This document shows positions 1 through 8,101 of a stretch of 40,056 nucleotides of DNA, piece after piece. The notes under the pieces were generated by a model that ran no database searches, was not told the origin of the DNA, and saw only the letters and a list, made by a program, of their open reading frames with translations. Each line of letters opens with the position of its first letter. The stretch's first letter is position 1. Both the position numbers and the translations under genes were made by a program. Origin of the DNA: JBKXSZ01 sp047017005. GTDB lineage: Bacteria > Bacillota > Clostridia > TANB77 > CAG-508. The stretch covers positions 1-40,056 of the forward strand of contig JBKXSZ010000014.1 in assembly GCA_047017005.1 (NCBI GenBank), in the 5' to 3' direction.

Positions 1-314
1 TTATTAATCTTAGTGATATAATTATTTTTGATAATACATATTTGTTTTTAGTACTATTTATCTCATTATCATTAATATATAAAATAATACCGGGAGTAAA
101 AGTAGCTTGGATTGATACTATAAAAGGAACAGCTATAGCAAGTATTTTGTTATTATTATTAATCTTAGGTTTGAAATATTATTTTAGTATTAGTGATTAT
201 ACTACTGTATATGGACCATTAGCATCATTTGTCGTAATTATGATTACATTCATGTTTGTATCTGAGATAATTTATATTGGAATGTATGTAGTAGCTAAGG
301 GATATAAGAAATAG
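1..314 (+). CDS. YihY/BrkB-family membrane protein, 3' end
   Basis: The reading frame is open from the window edge, so the 5' part is missing; a TTG at 42 is only an internal codon. About 104 residues remain, with two long hydrophobic segments (around AIASILLLLLILGL and FVVIMITFMFVSEIIYIGMYV). The order of motifs, a KIIPGVKVAW stretch, a helix, YGPLASF and a final helix, is that of the C-terminus of YihY/BrkB inner-membrane proteins (once called ribonuclease BN). Function in this family is poorly defined. A short A/T hairpin at 332-348 may end the transcript. The IS66 element begins 42 bases downstream, so this may be the last host gene left of the mobile DNA. Confidence 0.7.
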   Translation, partial: INLSDIIIFDNTYLFLVLFISLSLIYKIIPGVKVAWIDTIKGTAIASILLLLLILGLKYYFSISDYTTVYGPLASFVVIMITFMFVSEIIYIGMYVVAKGYKK

Positions 315-355
315 TATTGTTATGAAATAAATATCAAAATTTTTGATAATGTTAT

Positions 356-378
356 GTAAGCGACAAATGAAAAGGCAC
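356..378 (+). repeat. IS66 left inverted repeat
   Basis: It starts GTAAGCGACAAATGAAAAGG. Against the reverse complement of the right end, 19 of 23 positions match, including the terminal GTAAGCG and the AAATGAAAA block. Confidence 0.9.
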
Positions 379-439
379 TAACAAGACTGCGGATATTCAT
401 TTAAAATGTAAGTACAATAAAAAAGGAGGTACTTACTAT

Positions 440-703
440 ATGCAATATGATTGGAAAAAAATCATAAATAGTCAAAAGGAAAGCACTTTGACTGTCAAGG
501 AATTCTGCAGACAGAACAATATCTGTGTGTCTTCTTTCTATAAGTCAAAAAGACGACTGGAAAATGATGAACTTCAAAGTGATTTATTTGTTCCTGTCGA
601 GGTTGTGGATGATGCCCACCCCAATGTATCAATGACCATTGATGGTCATTGTATTGAATTTGATCCTGCACTTCTTGACAGAATCATTGGTGCTCTCAAA
701 TGA
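440..703 (+). CDS. tnpA: IS66 accessory protein TnpA
   Basis: 87-aa small protein of the IS66 orf1/TnpA family, a helix-turn-helix DNA-binding protein required for transposition together with TnpB and TnpC. The N-terminus (WKKIINSQKESTLTVKEFCR, then NNICVSSFYKSKRRLE) is the HTH part; the C-terminus (SMTIDGHCIEFDP) is the usual beta-rich tail. The start is set by an AAGGAGG site 10 bases upstream. The stop overlaps the tnpB start (ATGA), indicating translational coupling. Confidence 0.92.
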   Translation: MQYDWKKIINSQKESTLTVKEFCRQNNICVSSFYKSKRRLENDELQSDLFVPVEVVDDAHPNVSMTIDGHCIEFDPALLDRIIGALK

Positions 704-1047
704 TCATCAACGCTGATGAAGTCAAGAATATCTACGTTTCAACGCATTTCGTGGATATGCGCAAGTCGATAGATGGGCTGACACTCATTGTGCATTCCCA
801 ATTCCAGATGAATGTCCTTGATCACAGCCTTTTTATCTTTACCAACCGATCAAGAAATCGCATCAAGATTCTCTATTATGAAAGCAACGGCTTCTGGCTG
901 TTCATCAAGAGACTTGAACATGGAAAATTCAAAATCCAGGAATCGCAGGAATCATTGACAAGAGCCATCACTTCCCGTCAGCTCAGTTGGCTTCTGGAGG
1001 GTCTTGAATATGATGAAAAATTGAAAGAAAAGCAGCTTCTCATCTAA
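700..1047 (+). CDS. tnpB: IS66 accessory protein TnpB (IS66 Orf2)
   Basis: 115-aa protein of the IS66 Orf2-like family. The typical opening is visible: IYVSTHFVDMRKSIDGL, then LFIFTNRSRNRIKILYYESNGFWL and RQLSWLLEGL. It is essential for transposition in studied IS66 elements, but its biochemical role is not settled. The start overlaps the end of tnpA by four bases. Length is normal for the family and no defect is seen. Confidence 0.94.
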   Translation: MIINADEVKNIYVSTHFVDMRKSIDGLTLIVHSQFQMNVLDHSLFIFTNRSRNRIKILYYESNGFWLFIKRLEHGKFKIQESQESLTRAITSRQLSWLLEGLEYDEKLKEKQLLI

Positions 1048-1115
1048 CAAAGCAGTTTGTTTTATGGTATAATACGAAACAGCTGAAATCATGTAATGTG
1101 GGGTGTGAAGATGTC

Positions 1116-2678
1116 ATGAACTTGAGAAATCTAAGTCAGGAAGAACTGATCAAGATGATCAATGAAAAGGATAAAAAGATTGAAGCATTGACTGAGCAGC
1201 TGAACTGGTACAGTCAGCAGATCAAGCTTCAGCAGAAGAAGCTTTTTGGTTCATCTTCAGAAAAGACTGTTCTTCCTGATCAGATTTCTCTTTTTGATGA
1301 AATTGAACTAGAATCCACACCAATCAAGCAGGAACCGGAACTTGAAGAAATCACATACAGAAGAAAAAGAAAAAGCAGACAGAGAGGAATAGATATTTCA
1401 TCACTGCCAGTAAAGAAGGTCATTCATGATATTGACAATAAAAGCTGCCCAGAATGTGGTGCACTGCTTAGAAAGATAGGCGAAAACAAAAGAAAGGAGC
1501 TTGTCTATCATCCTGCACGATATGAAGTCATTGAACATATTCAATATGTCTATACGTGCGATCGATGTAACAGGGAAGCTGTTCAATCGCCAATATACAA
1601 GGCACCCATGAAGGAACCGGTCATATACAAGAGCTTTGCATCGCCATCACTTCTGTCATATATCATTGATAACAAGTTCAACAAAGCACTGCCTCTGTAT
1701 AGACAGGAAGTCATGTTCAATCAGATGGGGCTGAAGCTGTCAAGACAGACGATGGCCAACTGGATGATCAAACTGCATGATGAATATTTCAGGACAATCG
1801 CTAGTCATATGCATAAGGTTCTGTTAAAAAGTCAATACCTGCACGGAGATGAAACGTCTGTTCAGGTTTTAAAGGCACCGCATCAAAAGGCAACCACAAA
1901 ATCCTATATGTGGGTATACAAGACAGGAGGCAGCGAGGAGAAGCAGATAGTTGTTTTCATATACGAAAATACAAGAGGACACGAGCATGCCCAGAAGCAT
2001 CTGGAGGGCTATCATCATATACTTCAGACGGATGGCTATCAGGCCTATGAGAAACTTGAAGGCATTACACACATGGGATGCTGGGCTCATTGTCGTAGAA
2101 AATATAAGGAAGCACTAGACAGTGCGCCTGCTGGGGTAGATCTCAAACAAACTGCCAGCTATAGGCTTTTTCATAAGATCAACAAGCTTTTTCAAATTGA
2201 AAAGGAAAACGCGGACAGAAGCTATAAAGAAATCAGGCAAATTCGACAGGTTCAGTCAAAACCACTGGTTGATGATTTCTTTGAAGATGTCAGGGAATGT
2301 GCAAAAGTTGCAGTGGATAAAACAAAGTTAAGTGAAGCACTCAAATACAGCATCAACCAGGAAGAAAAACTAAGAGTCTACCTTGAAGATGGGAGAATAG
2401 AGATATCAAACAACCGAGCAGAAAATGCGATACGCCCATTCTGTGTAGGCAGACGCAACTGGCTGTTTACCAATACGGTTCAGGGAGCACAGACAAGCGC
2501 TGCCTTATATTCACTTATAGAAACTGCAAAGCTAAACAATCTCAATCCCTATGAATATTTTAACTATCTTTTGTCATCATTGACAGAAATAGATATCAAT
2601 GATGAAGAAGCCCTTGATAATTATATGCCATGGTCAAAAGAATTGCCTGATAATACATATCTGACTAAAAAATCGTAG
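1116..2678 (+). CDS. tnpC: IS66 DDE transposase TnpC
   Basis: About 520 aa. From the N-terminus: a coiled coil (residues 10-60 of the longer frame, EEKDKKIEALTEQL-like), the KLFGSSSEK motif, a zinc-ribbon (CPECG ... CDRC), then the IS66 DDE domain. The catalytic acidic residues are recognisable in YLHGDETSVQ, TDGYQAYE and ISNNRAENAIRPF. The C-terminal PW motif (NYMPW) is present. A frame opens at GTG 1098, but I prefer ATG 1116 (MNLRNLSQEEL), which follows a GGGGTGTGAAG stretch. It appears complete and probably active. Confidence 0.93.
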   Translation: MNLRNLSQEELIKMINEKDKKIEALTEQLNWYSQQIKLQQKKLFGSSSEKTVLPDQISLFDEIELESTPIKQEPELEEITYRRKRKSRQRGIDISSLPVKKVIHDIDNKSCPECGALLRKIGENKRKELVYHPARYEVIEHIQYVYTCDRCNREAVQSPIYKAPMKEPVIYKSFASPSLLSYIIDNKFNKALPLYRQEVMFNQMGLKLSRQTMANWMIKLHDEYFRTIASHMHKVLLKSQYLHGDETSVQVLKAPHQKATTKSYMWVYKTGGSEEKQIVVFIYENTRGHEHAQKHLEGYHHILQTDGYQAYEKLEGITHMGCWAHCRRKYKEALDSAPAGVDLKQTASYRLFHKINKLFQIEKENADRSYKEIRQIRQVQSKPLVDDFFEDVRECAKVAVDKTKLSEALKYSINQEEKLRVYLEDGRIEISNNRAENAIRPFCVGRRNWLFTNTVQGAQTSAALYSLIETAKLNNLNPYEYFNYLLSSLTEIDINDEEALDNYMPWSKELPDNTYLTKKS

Positions 2679-2696
2679 AGATACGATCTTTTAGTC
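2663..2696 (+). terminator. Hairpin terminator after tnpC
   Basis: A 15-base inverted repeat with one mismatch (GACTAAAAAATCGTA / TACGATCTTTTAGTC) around a GAGA loop. It contains the tnpC stop codon. The T-tract lies within the stem, so termination may be weak. Confidence 0.5.
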
Positions 2697-2774
2697 GTGT
2701 CCTTTAAATCATACATATATAAATTGTCAATTTATTACAGCTCTAATTATAATCAATGTCGTTGATTGATAATA

Positions 2775-2797
2775 GGGCTTTTTCATTTTACGCTTAC
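2775..2797 (-). repeat. IS66 right inverted repeat
   Basis: It ends in CGCTTAC. Its reverse complement begins GTAAGCGTAAAATGAAAAAG and pairs with the left end at 356-378. Confidence 0.9.
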
Positions 2798-2805
2798 GGT
2801 GCACT

Positions 2806-2991
<186 letters not shown>

Positions 2992-3039
2992 CACGACAAA
3001 ATAAACCAATATTATGGGAGTATATAAACTCTCAATTAA

Positions 3040-3312
3040 TTAATGCCTTGCTATGTATTCTGATAAATCAGCAATAGGGATTTTCTTCTTTAAATTCCCA
3101 ATATAAAAATGTTTTTGTTCATTGAAGAATAAATATAGTGTATCTCCAATAATTACTTTATGTGGCTCAACATATGCTAAATTTGTATGTTCCACAATTC
3201 TTAGGTGACCCTCAATAATCTGGTAGGGTCTATTATTAAATTTGCAAGACCAATTAATTTTACTCCTAAGTTCATCACTCATATTGATTTTCTTCTTAAT
3301 TATTTTAATCAT
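3040..3312 (-). CDS. Hypothetical protein of the mobile element, 90 aa
   Basis: I do not recognise this protein. It is small and basic, opens with a lysine-rich stretch (MIKIIKKKINMSDELRSK), and its middle looks beta-rich (YQIIEGHLRIVEHTN, VIIGDTLYLFF). No transmembrane segment or metal motif is seen. The start at 3312 follows AAAGGTG with 9-base spacing, and a terminator follows the stop, so it is probably expressed as a single gene. Its position between the IS and the resistance operon suggests accessory DNA. Confidence 0.55.
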   Translation of the reverse strand: MIKIIKKKINMSDELRSKINWSCKFNNRPYQIIEGHLRIVEHTNLAYVEPHKVIIGDTLYLFFNEQKHFYIGNLKKKIPIADLSEYIARH

Positions 3313-3348
3313 ATCACATCACACCTTTCTTTGCAATAACGCACAAAA

Positions 3349-3372
3349 AAATCAATCTTTTCAGATTGATTT
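3349..3372 (-). terminator. Rho-independent terminator
   Basis: A perfect 10-bp stem AAATCAATCT/AGATTGATTT with a 4-base loop, followed on the minus strand by seven T. It lies upstream of the 3040-3312 gene. It would stop minus-strand transcription entering from the right and insulates that gene. Confidence 0.65.
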
Positions 3373-3422
3373 AATCATTAACGTCACATTGGTGCGACGA
3401 TTTTACCTTATGGAGCGAATAG

Positions 3423-3557
3423 CATACAAGTTACGAACTATGTTCTCTTTCTAAGAATATTATATATGAATTATTATTAAATTTCAATGGAAATATGGAT
3501 AAATTAGATGAACTAATAGTTGATATGAAAAACAAATATCTCCGTCCAGATAAATAA
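3423..3557 (+). pseudogene. Possible 3' remnant of an unidentified gene
   Basis: A frame open from a stop at 3420 to a stop at 3555, without a credible start. It encodes a protein-like tail ending NMDKLDELIVDMKNKYLRPDK. It may be the C-terminus of a lost gene of the mobile element. I cannot assign a family, and chance is possible. Confidence 0.2.
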
Positions 3558-3599
3558 AAATAATTTTTGTAGAACTATATAAAAAAATAGAATAAAATG

Positions 3600-3686
3600 A
3601 TATAATATTCTTGTAAAAATTACTGGTAAAATTAAGATGATAAATAGTAATTTACCAAAAAGATTGTCAGTAATGACAGTCTTTTT
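3600..3686 (+). ncRNA. Possible short leader RNA or attenuator with terminator
   Basis: A TATAAT at 3600-3605 is followed about 55 bases later by a strong terminator: stem AAAGATTGTCA (3659-3669) / TGACAGTCTTT (3674-3684) and a T-run. Between them lies a second possible hairpin (GGTAAAATTA with TAGTAATTTACC). This could be a small RNA of about 75 nt, or an attenuated leader of the resistance operon as known for other ribosomal-protection tet genes. No good -35 box is visible for this TATAAT. Confidence 0.3.
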
Positions 3687-3712
3687 TGTACGACAGGCAG
3701 TTATACAAATAA

Positions 3713-3743
3713 ATTAGTTCAGTGCAACTAATCTATTTTTTTA
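3713..3743 (+). terminator. Terminator upstream of the VOC-padR-tet promoter
   Basis: A 6-bp stem TTAGTT/AACTAA with a CAGTGC loop, followed by TCTATTTTTTT. It isolates the resistance operon from upstream transcription. Confidence 0.5.
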
Positions 3744-3750
3744 TTATATA

Positions 3751-3784
3751 TTGACTTTTAACGATAACTATTATAAAATATAGT
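3751..3784 (+). promoter_or_regulatory. Promoter and likely PadR operator of the resistance operon
   Basis: The -35 box is TTGACT (3751-3756) and the -10 is TAAAAT (3774-3779), 17 bases apart. A perfect inverted repeat ACTAT-N8-ATAGT (3767-3784) lies exactly across the -10. This spacing resembles PadR-family operators (4- to 5-bp arms about 8 bp apart). The PadR gene is second in the operon, so autoregulation is the simplest reading. Confidence 0.55.
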
Positions 3785-3820
3785 AGTGTAGTTTATAGTA
3801 GAAAGGAGGACATTAAATAT

Positions 3821-4171
3821 ATGAAAAATTATGACAATTATTTTCTTCCTGTAGATAATATGGAAGAAGCAAAAAGATACTATGAGGAAATATTGGGGTT
3901 AAAAAAGAAATTTGATTTCTCTGATAAGGGAATGGTTGCTTATAATATTGGAAATGAAGAACCTGCAATAATTTTAAAAGACAAAAATAAATTTGAGAAT
4001 TTAAAGCCTACAATATGGTTTGAAGTAGAAGATGTTGCAATCTTCTATAAAGAAATGTTGAATAATGATATAAAATTTTTGAGTGAGCCTTTTAAAATTG
4101 GAACTGGTAATGCAGTCGAGTTTGAAGATCCATTTGGAAATAGACTTGGCGTTACAGATTATATTAAGTAA
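3821..4171 (+). CDS. VOC-family (glyoxalase/bleomycin-resistance type) protein
   Basis: 116 aa, one vicinal-oxygen-chelate fold unit pair. The family signature is visible at both ends: ...VDNMEEAKRYYEEILGLKK at the start, and AVEFEDPFGNRLGVTDY at the end, where the Glu is the usual metal ligand. Members include glyoxalase I, dioxygenases and antibiotic-binding or thiol-transfer resistance proteins; the substrate cannot be told here. The start follows AAAGGAGG. It is the first gene of an apparent operon with padR (12-base gap) and the tet gene. That suggests a role connected with drug response, but this is inference. Confidence 0.8.
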   Translation: MKNYDNYFLPVDNMEEAKRYYEEILGLKKKFDFSDKGMVAYNIGNEEPAIILKDKNKFENLKPTIWFEVEDVAIFYKEMLNNDIKFLSEPFKIGTGNAVEFEDPFGNRLGVTDYIK

Positions 4172-4183
4172 GGAGTAGAGATT

Positions 4184-4711
4184 ATGTCAAATATAGATTT
4201 GGTATTATTAGGACTTATTAAACAAAAATCACAAAGTGCTTATGATATTAAAAAAAATATAGAATATCGTAATATACCAAGATGGGTAAAAATTAGTGAA
4301 CAGTCTATTTATAAGAAAGTATTACAATTAGAATCAAAAGAATATATTGTTAGCCATAAAGAGAAAGAGGGAAATATGCCAGATAAAGCAATATATACTA
4401 TTACTAACAAAGGTAATGATTATTTTAATAAACTTATGAATGATATTTCAAATTCTGATGTTAGTCTATATTTGGATTTTAATGTTATTATCACGAATTT
4501 AGATTTAGTAGATGATGAACAAAAACAGATTCTTGTTTCTAATATAAAATCAAAGATATTAGAATTAAAAGAATTACTAAATGAAAGACGTTCTCATAGA
4601 CAACATATTCCTAATGTTGGAAAACAAATGTTCAAACAACAATTAGCATTAGTAGAAACATTAGAAAAGTGGATAATTGATTTTGAGAATAGTTTAAAAG
4701 AACAAAATTAG
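4184..4711 (+). CDS. PadR-family transcriptional regulator
   Basis: 175 aa. The N-terminal winged helix (residues 1-80) shows the PadR pattern: LVLLGLIKQKSQSAYDIKKN, then EQSIYKKVLQLESKEYIVS and the wing KAIYTITNKG. Residues 90-175 form the helical C-terminal dimerisation domain of the Vir_act_alpha_C type. PadR proteins usually repress neighbouring detoxification or efflux genes and are released by binding the compound. The ribosome binding site AAGGAG overlaps the end of the VOC gene, indicating one transcript. The likely target is the repeat over the operon promoter at 3767-3784. Confidence 0.87.
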   Translation: MSNIDLVLLGLIKQKSQSAYDIKKNIEYRNIPRWVKISEQSIYKKVLQLESKEYIVSHKEKEGNMPDKAIYTITNKGNDYFNKLMNDISNSDVSLYLDFNVIITNLDLVDDEQKQILVSNIKSKILELKELLNERRSHRQHIPNVGKQMFKQQLALVETLEKWIIDFENSLKEQN

Positions 4712-4760
4712 CAAATATTGATTTTAAGTTAAAAGATAAATTTGTAGGGAGGGAAATTCT

Positions 4761-6683
4761 ATGAAAATAATCAACATTGGTATTCTTGCTCATGTAGATG
4801 CAGGAAAGACGACCTTAACGGAAAGTCTGCTTTATACAAGTGGAGCAATTTTAGAATTAGGCAGTGTAGATAAGGGAACAACAAGGACAGATACTATGTT
4901 TTTAGAACGTCAGCGTGGAATCACAATTCAGGCAGCAGTTACTTCTTTTAATTGGAATGACTACAAAATCAATATTGTAGATACTCCTGGACATACAGAT
5001 TTTATAACAGAAGTGTATCGTTCCTTATCTGTTCTTGATGGAGCAATTTTAGTAATTTCTGCTAAAGATGGTGTACAAGCACAAACCCGAATACTATTCC
5101 ATGCACTTCAAAAAATGAATATACCAACAATTATTTTTATAAATAAAATAGATCAGGATGGAATTAACTTAAATAATATTTATCAAAATATCAAAGAAAA
5201 ACTTTCAAATGATATTATTGTTATGCAAAATGTAACATTAACTCCAGAAATATCAATTAAAAATATCATTGATTTAGATGATTGGGATCCTGTAATTTCC
5301 AAAAATGATAAACTTTTAGAAAAATATATTGTAGGAGAAAAATTGACTATACAAGAATTAATGTATGAAGAATATAGGTGTGTTAAAAAAGGTTCGTTGT
5401 TTCCTATATACCATGGAAGTGCTAGAAATAATATAGGGACTCAACAACTTATCGAAGCTATTTCAAATCTTTTTTGTTCTGAAATGAATGAGAATGATTC
5501 AGAACTATGTGGAAGAGTTTTTAAAATTGAATATACAGACCATAAGCAAAGATTAGTTTATTTGCGTCTTTATAGTGGAACATTACACTTACGAGATACA
5601 ATTATGTTGCCAGAAAAAAAGAAAATGAAACTTACAGAAATATATATTCCTTCAAATGGGGAAATGATACAGACAAAAATAGTTTGTTCTGGAGATATTT
5701 TTATTATACCTAACAATACATTAAGATTGAACGATATTATAGGAAATGAAAAGATTTTGCCATGCAATGTATGGAATGACAAGACTGTACCAATACTACG
5801 AACAAGAATTGAACCGATAAAAATAGAAGAGAGAGAAAAATTATTGGATGCTCTTACAGAAATTGCAGATACTGATCCTCTTTTACGTTATTATGTTGAT
5901 ACGATAACACATGAAATCATCATTTCTTTTTTAGGAACAGTGCAGTTAGAAGTTATCTGTTCTCTGTTGATTGAAAAATATCACATAAACATAAGAATCG
6001 AAGATCCAACCGTAATTTATTTGGAAAAGCCATTACAAAAGGCAGATTATACTATTCATATTGAAGTACCACCAAATCCATTTTGGGCATCAATTGGATT
6101 ATCAATAACTCCACTTCCAATTGGCACTGGAATACAGTACGAAAGCAAAGTTTCACTCGGTTATTTAAATCAAAGTTTTCAAAATGCAGTAAGAGAAGGT
6201 ATTAATTATGGACTGGAGCAAGGATTGTATGGTTGGAAAGTGACAGATTGTAAAATATGTTTTGAATATGGTGTTTATTATAGCCCTGTTAGTACTCCCT
6301 CGGATTTTCGCTTTCTTGCCCCAATTGTACTTGAACAAACATTGAAAAAAGCGGGAACGCAATTATTAGAGCCATATCTTTCGTTTATACTTTTTACACC
6401 AGAGGGATACTTTTCTCGTGCATATAAAGATGCACAAAAACATTGTGCAATAATTGAAACAAGTCAATCAAAAAATGATGAAGTTATTTTTACAGGACAT
6501 ATTCCTGTACGTTGTATTAATGAATATCGTAATACTTTAACTCTATATACAAATGGGCAAGCAGTTTTTTTGACAGAATTAAAAGGTTATCAAATTGCTA
6601 CTTGTGAACCAGTTATTCAATCACGTAGACCAAATAATCGAATAGATAAAGTACGCCATATGTTTAATAAAAAAGAAAATTAA
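4761..6683 (+). CDS. tet(44): Tetracycline resistance ribosomal protection protein, tet(44)-like
   Basis: 640 aa, a translational GTPase that resembles EF-G and removes tetracycline from the ribosome. GTPase motifs are intact: G1 AHVDAGKTT, G2 region RGITIQAA, G3 DTPGH, G4 NKID. The Tet-specific C-terminal domain IV (YYSPVSTPSDFR) and the RRPNNRIDKVRHMF end are present. It is clearly of the Tet(M)/(O)/(W) group, and its length equals family members. The specific allele tet(44) is my inference from memory of its length and low GC content; only an alignment can settle it. The GGGAGGG ribosome site lies 9 bases before ATG. The gene has no obvious promoter of its own and probably shares the VOC-padR transcript. 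A terminator at 6717 follows. Confidence 0.93.
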   Translation: MKIINIGILAHVDAGKTTLTESLLYTSGAILELGSVDKGTTRTDTMFLERQRGITIQAAVTSFNWNDYKINIVDTPGHTDFITEVYRSLSVLDGAILVISAKDGVQAQTRILFHALQKMNIPTIIFINKIDQDGINLNNIYQNIKEKLSNDIIVMQNVTLTPEISIKNIIDLDDWDPVISKNDKLLEKYIVGEKLTIQELMYEEYRCVKKGSLFPIYHGSARNNIGTQQLIEAISNLFCSEMNENDSELCGRVFKIEYTDHKQRLVYLRLYSGTLHLRDTIMLPEKKKMKLTEIYIPSNGEMIQTKIVCSGDIFIIPNNTLRLNDIIGNEKILPCNVWNDKTVPILRTRIEPIKIEEREKLLDALTEIADTDPLLRYYVDTITHEIIISFLGTVQLEVICSLLIEKYHINIRIEDPTVIYLEKPLQKADYTIHIEVPPNPFWASIGLSITPLPIGTGIQYESKVSLGYLNQSFQNAVREGINYGLEQGLYGWKVTDCKICFEYGVYYSPVSTPSDFRFLAPIVLEQTLKKAGTQLLEPYLSFILFTPEGYFSRAYKDAQKHCAIIETSQSKNDEVIFTGHIPVRCINEYRNTLTLYTNGQAVFLTELKGYQIATCEPVIQSRRPNNRIDKVRHMFNKKEN

Positions 6684-6716
6684 GTTACTATTCACTAAAA
6701 TTACAATTTGTTATCT

Positions 6717-6742
6717 AAATAGAGGGCATAAACCCTCTATTT
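6717..6742. terminator. Bidirectional terminator between tet and mobV
   Basis: A perfect 10-bp stem AAATAGAGGG/CCCTCTATTT with a 6-base loop, placed between two convergent genes. It can serve both. Confidence 0.75.
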
Positions 6743-7989
6743 TATAGTTCTTTTTCAAAATCTCTAAATTTTTCTTGTTTAGTAAATTGTTTTTCAGCAT
6801 TTAAAGAATTTCCTGTTTCTTTCTCAAAATCTCTAACAATTTCATCCCCAGAAAGTAAGTCGAATTTTTTACAGAGCCATTTTATAAATTTTTTAACTGT
6901 TTCCTCAAAAGTTTTAATGATTTTATGAAGTTTATTATTTTCCTTTTCTAGTTTGTTTATTTTATACTTATATTCATATTCCAAATTAAATGCCTTTTCC
7001 TCAAATTCTTTTTCTAGTTCTTCTTTTCTGTTGTTATATCTAAAATCAAGTGAGTTGCTTTTTACTTTATAATCGTGTTCCATTTGATATACTTTATTAT
7101 GCAAATTTTCATTATCTTCAAGTATTTTATCTCTTTCTTTTTGATATTTTTCTGCCTCATCAATTACATTTACTTGTCTTTCTATTTCTCTGTGTAATTG
7201 TTTGTTTTCAGAGTATAATTTTTCAATAAGTTTATCTTTTGGCTCAATAATTTCTTTTTGTATTTTTTCATTTCTTTTGAAAACAACCTTATTAAAATCT
7301 TCAATACTTGGTACTTCTGGAAGTTCTAATGTAATATCTTGCAATATTTCTTTAGTTTTTTCATAATTTGTAATTTTTTTATATTCTTCAATACTCAAAT
7401 GTGTTCTATTAGTTTCTTCTTTTGGTAATCCTCTTTCTAGCTCAAAATTGTGTAAAATAATATATTCGTAAAAGGCATTTTGTAATCGCCTGTAACTGTC
7501 TTTTTCTTTCCAAAATTCACTACAAGCCAATTTATCAATATCATTTCCTTTTTTATCTTTTGTATGAACAACTGGTAAAAAAACTAAGTGCATATGTGGT
7601 GTATCTTCATCATTATGCACTTTTGCAGAAAGAATATATTGTTCTCCTAAATTTTTATATTCACACACAAACTTATATGCAGTTTCAAAAAATCTTCTTG
7701 TTTCTTTTTCTCCAATTTTATTAAAAAATTCATTGTCAGATGTGATAATATATTCACAAGCAATGTTACTAACTGTTTTTATTTGACCTTTTAAATTATA
7801 TTCTTTTCTTATTCTTTCAAAATCTTTTTCATAACTATATTTTGGATCTTTCAATGAATAATTTAAGTACGATTTTTCTTTATCAATATTTTTATTAGAA
7901 TAATTTTCATTTTTCCTTTCATTATGTCTAAATATGCCTTTTAGATTTTCTCTTTTGTATTTTTGATTTCTTATTATAGCATAACTCAT
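6742..7989 (-). CDS. mobV: MobV-family relaxase (Mob/Pre)
   Basis: 415 aa from the chosen start. The N-terminal relaxase domain has the MobV hallmarks: MSYAIIRNQKYK at the very start, HNERKNENYSNKNID (motif I), and the metal-binding motif with HNDEDTPHMHLVF (HxDExxPHxH type). The C-terminal half (residues 240-390) is a long coiled coil rich in Glu and Lys. The frame extends 13 codons upstream, but the family start and the AAGGAGG site before ATG 7989 decide for the shorter form. It nicks oriT and pilots the DNA strand in conjugative mobilization with a helper's transfer system. A matching oriT lies about 80 bases upstream. Confidence 0.92.
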   Translation of the reverse strand: MSYAIIRNQKYKRENLKGIFRHNERKNENYSNKNIDKEKSYLNYSLKDPKYSYEKDFERIRKEYNLKGQIKTVSNIACEYIITSDNEFFNKIGEKETRRFFETAYKFVCEYKNLGEQYILSAKVHNDEDTPHMHLVFLPVVHTKDKKGNDIDKLACSEFWKEKDSYRRLQNAFYEYIILHNFELERGLPKEETNRTHLSIEEYKKITNYEKTKEILQDITLELPEVPSIEDFNKVVFKRNEKIQKEIIEPKDKLIEKLYSENKQLHREIERQVNVIDEAEKYQKERDKILEDNENLHNKVYQMEHDYKVKSNSLDFRYNNRKEELEKEFEEKAFNLEYEYKYKINKLEKENNKLHKIIKTFEETVKKFIKWLCKKFDLLSGDEIVRDFEKETGNSLNAEKQFTKQEKFRDFEKEL

Positions 7990-8061
7990 ATAATATCCAC
8001 CTCCTTGAATAGCTAAATAAACTAACACAAACTAAACTTAAAAACGGCACTTATTTAAGAT

Positions 8062-8101
8062 GTGTTGTAACACACTACAACACTTTTTAGGCAAAAGTGT
8101 T
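8062..8101 (-). other. oriT: oriT of the pMV158/MobV type with nic site
   Basis: On the minus strand the sequence TAGTGTGTTA (8077 down to 8068) equals the nic sequence known for MobM of pMV158 (TAGTGTG/TTA), which puts the nick between 8071 and 8070. It sits in a hairpin with arms GTGTTGTA/TACAACAC (8062-8069 and 8076-8083). A second perfect hairpin, AACACTTTT/AAAAGTGTT (8079-8087 and 8093-8101), overlaps it, so the two are mutually exclusive, as in the pMV158 oriT. The position just upstream of mobV supports the call. Confidence 0.85.

Larger units (their letters stand above)
356..2797 (+). mobile_element. IS66-family insertion sequence, complete
   Basis: A 2442-bp element with the three IS66 genes in the usual order and overlap (tnpA, tnpB, tnpC). 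Both ends begin with the IS66-typical GTAAGCG. The GC content is visibly higher than in the surrounding DNA, a sign of recent arrival. IS66 elements normally make an 8-bp target duplication, but the flanks here (AATGTTAT on the left, GGTGCACT on the right) differ. The copy has therefore probably taken part in a deletion or recombination after insertion. All three genes look intact. Confidence 0.93.
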
